A DNA stretch of 64,000 nucleotides from contig RQOL01000660.1 of assembly GCA_013076295.1 (NCBI GenBank), positions 868,001 through 932,000 of the forward strand, read 5' to 3'. Under the pieces are notes generated by a model. It ran no database searches and was not told the DNA's origin. It worked only from the letters and a program-made list of their open reading frames with translations. Shown here one piece after another: positions 38,201 through 47,522 of the stretch. A program made the position numbers and the translations under genes. The first letter of the stretch is position 1, and the number at the start of each line of letters is the position of its first letter. Source of the stretch: Sanderia malayensis (lineage: Eukaryota > Cnidaria > Scyphozoa > Semaeostomeae > Pelagiidae).

Positions 38201-39439
38201 CTATGATTACGATAGATTATTACATAAAGAGTATTGAAGATTTTATTTAGGTTTTTTCTAAGGTTAAAGAAGGTTTTTTGTAAAGTATGTTTTATCGAAA
38301 ATATCATCCCGAGAGCAGACACGAGTTTACACCATGAACATAAATCGAAGCAACAATTCTATTAATAAACAACAGCAATCCATAGGGAGTCCATAATAGA
38401 GTAGTCATAGACGCAATGGGGTATTGCTATATTTTATATTGAGCACGCTATTCTTCGTCATAGGTTCAAGGCAATACGGAGCATTTCAAAGATAAATGCG
38501 GAGGAGTAGTGAAATGGTTGGACGACCAGACATACTACACGGCCTTCACTGAAGGATGGGCATTGTATGCTGAAAACCCATTGATAGCGCAGCAAACGGA
38601 TACATACAAAGAAGAGTTGATGCAGAAATATGGCATGCTCAAGTGGCAGGTAAATTAAATGCCATCGGGCGTTTATTAATTTTTTGTTCTTAGAAGGGGC
38701 GTCTATTTGAGGCGGGCGTTTGCTCGAAACATTGCGGCGTATTGAAGTTGAATTTCGATGTAATGAGGCCTTAGTATAGAGATTAACAATTGAAATTGCC
38801 TTTGAAAAGTTTTATTATGCAACCCGAGGATTAGCGAGTTCCAAATGTCGTAAAGTATTTTCTACCGCTGTTTGATAAGTTAAAAATAGAATCTAAAAAA
38901 ATATTTATTTTTGCAAGTCTGTTTTTTAGCTTGAATTATAATCTATTATTTACTGATTGCAGATTTGGAGAGCGTTGAGACTAATTGTAGACACTGGGTT
39001 GCATTTCAAAGGCTTCAGCCGCCAACAGGCTCTCGATTTGTTTGCCAAGTACGCTTGGGACAAATCAGATCTGGCTGAAAAAGAGGTCCTTCGTTACCAA
39101 AGCAACCCTGGACAAGCAACAGCATATATGATTGGTCAGCTGGATATTTGGAAGTACAGAAACGATACACAAAATGCCTTGGGTGATAAGTTCTCTTTGA
39201 AAGAATTTCATTTCCAAACCCTATCACAAGGCTCGTCGCCATTGAGTTATCTTGAAAGCCATTTGAAAAAGTACACAGCTTGCAAACTAGATCCTAAGAA
39301 AGCTGGCTGCAAGGCCATCTTGGATCCGAAGAAACCAATGGTGACGTCATCTGCTAGTGCTAAAGCGAGTTTTCATGAAGACGGGGCTGCAGAGGAGGAA
39401 TTTGATAAATTCAAGTTCAGAAGATTGCATCATTTTTAA
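32217..39439 (+). CDS. Membrane-anchored DUF885 putative metallopeptidase, 8 exons
   Basis: Exons are 32217-32744, 34104-34491, 35422-35593, 36412-36685, 36871-37104, 37564-37818, 38464-38649 and 38963-39439. All have GT-AG junctions and consistent phases, giving 837 residues. The layout is a cytosolic N-terminus of about 44 residues, a transmembrane helix at about 45-67 and a Gly/Ser-rich linker. The extracellular DUF885 domain follows, with repeated Cys and the blocks DENYYAGDWMLGPN, HEARPGHH (608-615) and FTEGWALYAE (Glu647). HExxPGHH plus the downstream Glu look like a zinc site; hydrolase activity is inferred and the substrate is unknown. The neighbouring minus-strand gene is a clear paralogue, so an inverted duplication is likely. 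Intron 2 carries a long minisatellite, which ends right at the exon 3 acceptor. Confidence 0.9.
34990..35414. repeat. Minisatellite of roughly 30-bp units in intron 2 of the plus DUF885 gene
   Basis: About 14 imperfect copies of catattgatgtgatatgta followed by aaagcatctt run without interruption. The array stops a few bases before the polypyrimidine tract and acceptor of exon 3 (exon starts at 35422), so changes in copy number alter the length of sequence next to the splice site. Some copies are shortened to about 23 bp. Confidence 0.85.
35876..36209. mobile_element. Possible decayed MITE in intron 3 of the plus DUF885 gene
   Basis: The left end tacttctttttaaaaagaacc and the reversed right end tacatcctttttatgagaaac are loosely complementary. 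The interior has the agtttcttaa motif seen in the CACGTTTTTTATAAGAAACC family. The assignment is weak. Confidence 0.3.
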
Positions 39440-39489
39440 CTGTAGGTAAATATGAAGTCATTACTAGTTGTGTTTGGTTGATGATTTGC

Positions 39490-41290
39490 TTTATACCATT
39501 ACTACAGTATCCTTTCCGAATAACTAATTATGTGTAGATGAAGATTCATTTTTTTAATCAATTAGACGTTTTTTCCATAAGAAAGTTTTTTAAATCCAGT
39601 AACCAAACTTTTTAACCATTTCCCAACTCTCATTACCAGAACTTCTGTAAGGCTTTCTCAGCAAAGATTGAAAAGTTACTGAACATGCGCATTGAAGGAG
39701 AAAGTGCAATGCTATAAACATACCGTATTTCCCAAAAAGCATGCTATTAGTAACATTTTTAGCATCAACTGTTGATAAACGCAAGATTATAGTCACAACA
39801 TTAAGTATTTCCACAGCATGCACGGCAATTTCTTTTTGAAGTTTTGAGTATCTTTGAACAGACAAATACTACTTTTTTATAAAGCTCTTTCTTGCAAAAT
39901 GCATGATTTTGCAACTGCTCTTGGGAATTTAGGAGTATATATAATTTAGCTAGTGACCTATTGATAGTAATTGTAAATGTACTATTGAATCTCTGGTATA
40001 TCTAACTTGATTTTCGGGGGTTTAAAGGGGGGAGAAACTAAAATGGTAATAGAAACGAGACTCGTTCGAAAGGAGACAGATAGAACGAAAATTACCAATT
40101 GCATTATCATGTTTATTGTGTATGAACTGTGATTTCATTGATAATTTTATTAAACTTGATATTTTGTGTTAAAAATTTTGTGTTATTTGAAGATTGACGG
40201 ATTAATTTTGAAAGCTCTAAATGGCAAATTTTTTATATATAAATGATTAATCATCGTTAATATATAATCATCAGATTAATAAATAAGATTAATATAATCA
40301 TCGTTCGGAATCAATTTTATTTTTGTAATTGTATTCCCTTGAGCTGTGCTTTTAGGGTTCGTTATATAACACTGATTCTTGTTAATTAAATATTTCTATT
40401 AAGGCCTGGTTACACTGTAGATAATGAATTAGATATTCCTCCAGACATACCACAAATAGCCTGTCTGATAGATATCTTCGTGTGTAACATAACGCAAGAT
40501 ATCTAAATTCCAATTAGCGGCAAGAAGCAAACTGTCAAATCGTGCTGTGAAATCTTGATAAATAAAATCAAAACTTTTTGATTTTATTCATCAAGATTTT
40601 CCCAGCATGATGTGTCAAATCGCGAGACAAACAAACACCGACTGTCTCGCGTTGTATTCCTTGGCAATTTTGGAAGCGAAAAGCATCGTAAACGGTACAT
40701 AATTGATTTTGAACAATAAAATGGACGCACAGAGTAAATTCACAAACTATGTCGGTGAAAATGGAAGCTGATAATGTTTTTGACATGAATTTATTTTATT
40801 ATAACATGAAATTCTGTACAACTTGAGGAATGGCACACCCCACAAAAAGTGACTGAAGAAATGTATGAAATGTATGATAAGATGTTTTCGATATTCTTTT
40901 ACGTAAATACCTCACGGTTTGCCACTTTCCTCGCTGGTTATAGTTGAGTCATGATGCTTTAACTGTATTATCTAAATTATTATCTAAATGGCGCGTATAC
41001 ACTATAAGATAATCGTTTCCGTTTTTAGCGTTTCTAAATTGGGAATATCTAATTTATTATCTACAGTGTAACCAGGCCTTTAGAAAATCTATGTTTTATC
41101 ACAGAATTAACAGCACATAATATGACATTCAATTTATTGCATAACTATAATATTATATTGTGGTGAGCACTTAGCAATTTTAGAGTTGATTCCTTTATTC
41201 CTTCATGTTTTTGTCAGCCAAGCTAAAAAGTTTTACATCGTCTATGAGTTCATTGGGGGGAGGGGTGGTGGGGCACAGCCAATGAGCCAT
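39490..41290. repeat. Segment also present at 62820-63525 (dispersed or duplicated DNA)
   Basis: Several blocks match in order and orientation between the two places: accattactacaatatcctttccgaataa, agattcattttttta, ttttgtgttatttgaa, cgttcggaatcaattttatttttgtaattg, agaaaatctatgttttatcacag, and the end near gagttcattgggg. The copy here is longer because it contains extra sequence (about 39570-40030) and the MITE at 40402. It begins just after the plus DUF885 stop codon. Confidence 0.8.
40402..41079. mobile_element. Harbinger-like MITE with 3-bp TTA target duplication
   Basis: Terminal inverted repeats of about 38 bp (AGGCCTGGTTACACTGTAG... with one mismatch) are flanked by TTA on both sides (40399-40401 and 41080-41082). 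The 678-bp interior has no transposase. The paralogous segment near 63300 lacks the element, so an empty site is visible in the same window. A TTA/TAA duplication is typical of PIF/Harbinger. Confidence 0.85.
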
Positions 41291-41314
41291 CCTCCCAATC
41301 TTTAGAATTACCTA

Positions 41315-41466
41315 CAGTAAAAACCCCCATATATGTAAGAACCTGTAAATTTTCCATCCAGCCTATTGTTCCAAGACAATAGGTTATTGTTTCTTCTATT
41401 GTTTTGAGCAGAAATATTACCCAGAAGGTTCTTAATCCATTGGTTCTTATATGCGGGTTTTTACTG
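41315..41466. mobile_element. TA-target MITE with TACAGTAAAAACCC ends
   Basis: The left end CAGTAAAAACCCCCATATATGTAAGAACC and the right end, in reverse, CAGTAAAAACCCGCATATAAGAACC are flanked by TA. The interior includes an inner inverted repeat around cctattgttccaagacaatagg. A decayed partial copy lies at about 54900-54985. Confidence 0.7.
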
Positions 41467-42607
41467 TATTACGCGCCATGGCATAAGAAATAGCTAAAGA
41501 TGTGCAAATCTTTACTGTGCAATAAACACCATAAAAAGTATCGCCAAACAAGCAAGAGACAAATGAACCAACTTTTGCCTTTATGTACTTCCAATTCCAA
41601 TAGGTATTGTCAAGACTTTGGTATTGTCTCTCATGTGTCATAGTGTAAGTGTCCAGGCAGAACTCTATTGATTTGCACAAAATTGACAATGAGAAGTTCC
41701 ATTGGCTTACGGTAAATCATCAAAATAGCCCCCCCCCCAAAAATCATTTTTGCAATTAAGCATCTAATCCCCCTCTCTAATAGTCTAATAAGAATCTTTC
41801 CCTTATTCGATGGAAGCATAATTGCAGATGAATATGTTATTTCAAGCAAACCCCAATTGGACAATGGCTATCCAGTATTACTTCCTTTGATTGGAGACAG
41901 AACAGGAAAAAGAAATGGGAGTTTCGTGATTGTCTTTCTATGTTAACTTTTTTGAGGAAGGCCAAACTTTGAAGTAAGCCCCCACCCACAAGTTCATTTT
42001 TCCAAGTGAGCCCCCCTCGAGCAGTGCTTCCACTTTTAAGGAAATTTCCTCAAACTGAGGAAATTTGGCCCGTTTAAGGAAATTTTTAAGGAAATATATA
42101 TTTTTGGGAAATTTGAGGAAATATTGAATTTTATCATTTTGTTATAATATTTCTTGATTTCACGTTGTTTTGGTTGTTGGAAGGGTGCCTTTGAACTTAT
42201 TTCACACCATGAGTCATTAATGTAACCCCTTATTTACCTCCCTTGTTACTTGCTACACACCTTCGTGTTATTTATACTGTTGGGAATTTAATGACCAGCT
42301 CTCTTTCTTCACGAAATCAATGCGGGAAAATTCATCAAAAGGAGCGCTATTGTGTCTCCAGGGACTTTTAAGGAAATCTGAGGAAATTTTTAGAAAAATC
42401 AGCCTCGTTTAAGGAAAACCTTGTTTTCACCATAGAGATAGGATATAAGATAATCTAGAGTGCAAACGAGGCTCACCCTCCAGACGCCATCTCCACTGAT
42501 CTATAAGAAATCTGGATCGAGCATCCCATTACGCGCGAAACTCAAAATGTGAAGCCGGGAAATTTTCCACAAGGGACCACTTTTTGTTGTTATGGCGAAA
42601 ATTTTTA

Positions 42608-43198
42608 ATGGCTAAACTTGGTACCCAATGTTGTGCTTTTGGCTGTAAAGAACGAAAAAAGAAAAAAAATGAAGAAGTGGACCGTAGCGACAGTGAAGGA
42701 AGCAATGATGAAGAAAGTAAAGTAAAAAGACAACTTCCCAGGACGCTTCATTCGTAAGTATCCAACATTTTTTTTTGTGGAAAATTTTCTTACCTTGGCA
42801 ATAGTAAAAAAGCATATCAACAATAGGTAGCGTTGTTTTACACCCAGCCGTGTGAAACTTCAAATTTATAAATTAAAACAAAATTCATAATTATACAATT
42901 CAAAATAATGCACTCATAGCCGTATTACATATATTTTATGTCAAACTTTAGGAGTTAGTAAAAAAATTTTCGAGCTGGCTTGCCTAGGCCCAAATATTTT
43001 CGCGATGGCTTCTCGTCACAGTATTGCTCTTTCTTGAAATAAAATTGATAAATATCGTCACTTTCGTGTCATGCGTTCATTTAAGATTTCCTGCTGATAA
43101 AGAAGAGAAAAGAAAATGGCTTGTAAACATGCGGTTGAAAAATTGGCAACCAAGTCAGTATTCGAAAATCAAAAACAAAATTGTGCCTTTGTAATAAA
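42608..43198 (+). pseudogene. THAP zinc-finger exons of a P-element-type transposase, truncated
   Basis: Exon 1 is 42608-42753 and starts MAKLGTQCCAFGCKERKKK, with the first cysteines of a THAP finger and a charged insert. Donor is GTAAGT in phase 2. Exon 2 begins at 43086 and continues SFPADKEEKRKWLVNMRLKNW, the typical THAP core (FP then W), then QPSQYS. The frame stops at about 43198 before the last Cys and His of the finger, and no transposase catalytic part follows. THAP domains bind the ends of P elements in known systems. Here only the DNA-binding part is visible and it is broken. Confidence 0.65.
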
Positions 43199-43379
43199 AA
43201 TTTCACATTCCCATTCACAGGCAAAAGAATTCCAGATGCAAACTCAAACTCAAAATGTTTTTTCAGCATAAAATTGACTAATTACATCATACTGATATTA
43301 TAGATAAAGTAAAAATAGATAAGATAAAGAAAAAGAAATTATAGATAAAGTAAAAATAATGAATAAGGCTAAATGCAAT

Positions 43380-44028
43380 TATAAATTAATCAGAAGTAAT
43401 CAAGCAGACAGGTTTTCAAACTTTGTTCATAAGAAAGTATTTCATCTGCTTCACAAAGTGATGTTTATTATACATTGTTTTGAACTCTATAGGTAGGGAG
43501 TTCCAAAGTTTAACACCGTCAAAAGTGAGAAAGTTTTTTTAAAGTTTGTAGAAATGTATGGGAGAGAAAAACCCTCAGAAGAAGATTGCCCTGTGTTATA
43601 TTTGTGCACATTTTTTGTTTTTACAAACTCGCCTTTAAGAGAAAATATATTTGAGTTAATTTGAAACATAATTTTTGCTGACTCAAGCATGTAAAGTTCT
43701 TGGAAGTTAAATATTTCAGGCGTTTGGAGATAGGTTCAGTATGTGCAGTGTAGTTTGCAAAGTCAATTACTCTAACTGCTTTTCGCAAGTTAAATTTTAG
43801 AGTTGCCAAGGTAGTTTTATTAGCACACCCCCAATTTAATATACCATATAGAACATGTGATGGAACAAATGAGGAGTATAGAGTCTTGAGAGAATGTTTC
43901 GGTGCGATTGCAGCCTCTGTTTTGGAAGGCATCAACCTATCGTGCATCTTCAGAGAACTTGATGACCATATATTTGACTCAGCGGTGAACGACAACCATG
44001 TTTTTGCATTGATCAAGAAGATCTCCAA
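43380..44028 (-). pseudogene. 3' tail of a non-LTR retrotransposon reverse transcriptase
   Basis: The minus-strand frame from 44028 to about 43690 has SLKTLYSSFVPSHVLYGILNWG, then LRKAVRVIDFANYTAHTEPI and SKRLKYLTS. These are the conserved C-terminal region after the reverse-transcriptase domain in L2/CR1-like LINEs. In another frame further on (about 43500-43380) LWNSLPIEFKTMYNKHHF continues the same region, showing at least one frameshift. It is a 5'-truncated, dead insertion within the P-type element. Confidence 0.65.
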
Positions 44029-44949
44029 ACGTGTACTGCAAGATTAAGCTATACCAACCTGGCAAAGAAGAAACGCAACGATTGACTGGTGAAAAAATGC
44101 CCAGAAGAAAAATCCAAATTAGTACATTTCAAGCATCAATAACTTCAGTTGTCTTTGAAAATAAAATGTTCTTAATATATTTATCAACTGTGAATGCTTG
44201 ATTAGTGCTTAAAATTCGATTGACGGAGAAAAAAGCGTATTTTTCACTATTGTATCTCAAGAAAAAGTAAATTTAGGCCCATGGCGAAGATCAACTAAAC
44301 CAAACATAAATGCACAGGAAAGTAATTCAGGTGATAAAAAAACCGAAAGAAAAGCAAAATGTCTTACCTCGACCTCATCTCTAATGACATGTGTGATTAA
44401 ATTCAGTACACACTGGCTTGGTACCTCTTCTTTTCATGAAATAAAAAAACAACCATGCTGCTTCACAGCACCGCGGGAATGGCGGTCATGCGTGAAAAGT
44501 GGTCCCTTGCGCGATTTGGTTTTGGCTTCACTTTCGAAGTACGCAATGCGCAATCCAGATTTCTTATAGATCAGTGGCCATCTCACCCTCCAATGGCGGC
44601 CATTTTTTTACCACTTGATACATCGAAACCCTGTGACTGTGCACAGGGACGCAAGATTTTCAAAGTGTTTGAGCACAGGGATACAAAAATTCACCCTCCA
44701 AGAGATGTCTGGGCCTAACAATTCGTGCCATTGCAAATTGCATTAAAGTTTGTAAATTGTAATAATGTTGTAAAAACAACCATGAACTTTCAGTATAATG
44801 AATATAACATAATTTTTTAAAGATTAGAAAGTTTTTTTGAGGATTTTAATTGAAAGTATCAATGTACTTTGACTTCAAAATGTGAAGTTCTAGCTGTGGA
44901 GTTTTGTCCGCCATTTTGCTGGAGGGTGGCTGGCTAGAAATTTTTGCTT

Positions 44950-46545
44950 CACCCGCTATACGCTCTTTAACCGGAAATGAATTTTATTGGCTAACGCGAT
45001 TTTTCTTAGCGACGTGGTAGCAACGGGTCTGGCCATGGATCTTCACAGTGAAAAGCCTATGGAGCTGCGCCCAACTCATGTTTTAAAAGTGGGTTTTATC
45101 GCGTTATTTTGGCAAAATATTGAAAAAAATATGCTTTTCTTGCGGGTTCGTATATGATATTTCGAATTTGTCAAGTTTTTTTGTCTATTTTTGTTTCTCG
45201 GCTGTATTTTGCGGTGTGTCAAAATGTGCCCTATATATACAAAATTTAGGCCCGTCCGCTAGTCAATTGGTCAGTAACTCAATTTTTGGGGTTATGTTTC
45301 ACTTCGATTGAGCAAATGATGAATTACAGAAAACACTAATCATAAAATAATCATTTTGAGAAAAATGGTGCGGGTTTGTGCTGTCTTGGTTAATTTTCAA
45401 ACGCTCCTTGTGGAAGCTAATGTTTTACAGACTAGGTACATCAAATCAAATCAATATGCAGTTCTGAGTTGTTCTGTGTCCATATAACAAAAGGGCCCAT
45501 TCAAGACTGACTGATAGCAGTGCAGCTGGCATTAAAAACTAGCAATTTTATTCTCTATCTAAGTTTAAATTTTTTCAAGTTAGAAACTATCCTCTTTAAC
45601 TTAGACCTTCAGTTAAGCATGATCAATCTTCTCGAATGTGCTACTTCAATAGGGTCATTTGATCTCCAAGGTGCCTCTTACTTTTATTAGAGGGTGTTTC
45701 AGTGATTCCATCCAGGGTGCACCTTATTAGTATACTTGGAAATATAAAACAATATAAGGTACATTTGAACCTTAAATTATTCCATCTTTCATCCCCAATG
45801 GGATCAAGTACAAGCTGAACTGACATCAGCCCGTATTGAATGGACCCATTTTGTAATATGGACAGCAAAACAGCTCAAAACTATTAATGTAGCAAAAGAG
45901 AATTTACTTGGAAAAATGCCATGTATTTATTTGCAAAAATTCTGAAATGGGTGAGATTATGCCATCCTACTATCAAAAAAGGTCAAAATCAATTAAAGAA
46001 AAATATAACATTTACGAATGCAATTCATATTCATGTCTGCACTCCTCATACAAGTGAAACATAACATTTCATTTCGTACATTAGCTGCGTTTGAAAACTA
46101 ATGGGTGTTTGAAAACTAACCGAGAAAGCACGAACCCGCACTATTTATGATTAGTATTTTCTAGAATTCTGTATTTCCTCGATTGAAATGAAGTATATAA
46201 CCCTAATAATTGAGTTTACCGACCAATTGACTGGCGGACGAGCCTAAATTTGGTATGTTTTGACAAAGCGCAAAATAAAACCCAAAAGTGAAAAATGTTT
46301 GAAAAAAACTTGACAAATTTAAAATATCATATACGAACCCGCAAGAAAAACATATTTTGTTCAATATTTTATCAAAATAACGCGATAAAACCCACTTTTA
46401 AAACACTAGTTAGGCGCAGCTCCATAGGCTTTTCACTGTGAAAATCCATGGCCAGATCCGTTGCTACCACGTCGCTAAGAAAAATCGCGTTAGCCAATGA
46501 AAATTCATTTCCGGTTAAAGAGCGTATAAAGAGGGAGTATCGGCC
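44950..46545. repeat. Large imperfect foldback at the right end of the P-type element
   Basis: About 44950-45415 and 46090-46545 are inverted copies of each other with many substitutions and small indels. Shared blocks include ttaaccggaaatgaatttt, tagcgacgtggtagcaacgg, cagtgaaaagcctatggagctgcgcc and ttatcgcgttatttt. The spacer is about 675 bp. One arm is continuous with the 33-bp right terminal repeat, so the other arm is probably an inverted extra copy of the right subterminal region. Confidence 0.75.
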
Positions 46546-46612
46546 GTTAGCACTCTAGATTATCTTATATCCTATCTCTATGGTTTTCACTTGTGGAAGC
46601 ACTGCCCTCGAG

Positions 46613-47522
46613 GCTCGAGGGCTTGTTTGAGGATTTTACAGCATGGCACAGAATATGTGAATATGTCGAAAGTCGAATATGTGGATAAAAATTTAGCAAG
46701 AAGTTAACCCAACAGCAGAAAGATCAATATATTCCGTGAAGTTTTCTCGAAAAGGTATATTTCTTCAATAGTTCAGGAACATGCCCACTGTATATTGTCT
46801 TTAGGGTTTAGGCCAAAATAAAATTACCCGCTTCATTTTCTCACGACACGAAGGAGGGGACCACCACACAAACTCAGTCCACCAAATCTGTCACGTTTTT
46901 TACATTCAGTACAAGATTTCAAAGAGAAATAGATTCATAATAAAACCGTAATAGAATTTCAATTGAAGTATCGGCGAGTATTTTTCAATCATAAAGTCAA
47001 TCACAAAGTAATCATAACATCACTGTTGTAAGATAACATTAAAATCAAATCATGACGCTAAACAGATTCCAATTATCTCTAATTCCAAAAAAACAATTCT
47101 GATTCTAATAATCAACTCTTTAAAACAGAAAAACAAAATTTCATGCATAAATTCAACCGTCACTTAACAGTAGTTTGGGACTGGCCCATCCAACCACTGC
47201 AATGCAAGCTAAGCATCTGGAAAGTGAGTGTTTTGTGTTGGCAAGTACATATTTTAAAATTCTTTTAAAATCATCTTAAATCAGATCAGAGTAGAAGGTA
47301 ATTAAACACGTCACACTCTTTGCAAGAAAGTATCAACAAAATTTTGCATTTCATTTGTTTTTGTTTAATGGACAGACTTGTTTCTTGCAAATGGTGTGCA
47401 TCTCAGGTAGCAACAGTTTGCAAACTAAACAATCAGCAGATAACAAATCCCAACAAATCTCAAACTATATTTTTAACAGCAGCCAGTTTCAAAGATTTTT
47501 AAAAGCAGCAGTTTGTTGCAAG
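46613..47522. other. Non-coding sequence between the hAT MITE and the Hint gene
   Basis: AT-rich sequence with no supportable exon, repeat or RNA gene. It is the region downstream of the minus-strand Hint gene and should contain its 3' UTR. I see no clear AATAAA-type signal on that strand close to the stop codon. Confidence 0.45.

Larger units (their letters stand above)
42431..46582. mobile_element. P-type DNA transposon, degenerate, nested in the hAT MITE
   Basis: Perfect 33-bp terminal inverted repeats (CATAGAGATAGGATATAAGA...) lie at 42431-42463 and 46550-46582. The flanking 8-bp duplication is GTTTTCAC (42423-42430 and 46583-46590). Ends starting CATAG, an 8-bp duplication and THAP-domain exons just inside the left end all fit the P superfamily. 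The interior is rearranged: subterminal sequence of the left end reappears inverted near 44440-44620, a LINE fragment occupies 43380-44028, and 44950-46545 is a large imperfect foldback. No intact transposase remains. Confidence 0.8.
42022..46604. mobile_element. hAT-type MITE (CAGTGCTTCCAC ends), interrupted by a P-type element
   Basis: The outer ends are CAGTGCTTCCAC and GTGGAAGCACTG. The 8 bp outside each is CCCTCGAG (42014-42021 and 46605-46612), an exact 8-bp target duplication. The left arm 42022-42430 has repeated ttaaggaaatt motifs; the right arm 46591-46604 is only the terminal repeat. Between them lies the P-type element with its own duplication. Without that insert the MITE is about 430 bp with no coding capacity. 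CAGTG ends plus 8-bp duplication fit the hAT superfamily. Confidence 0.85.
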
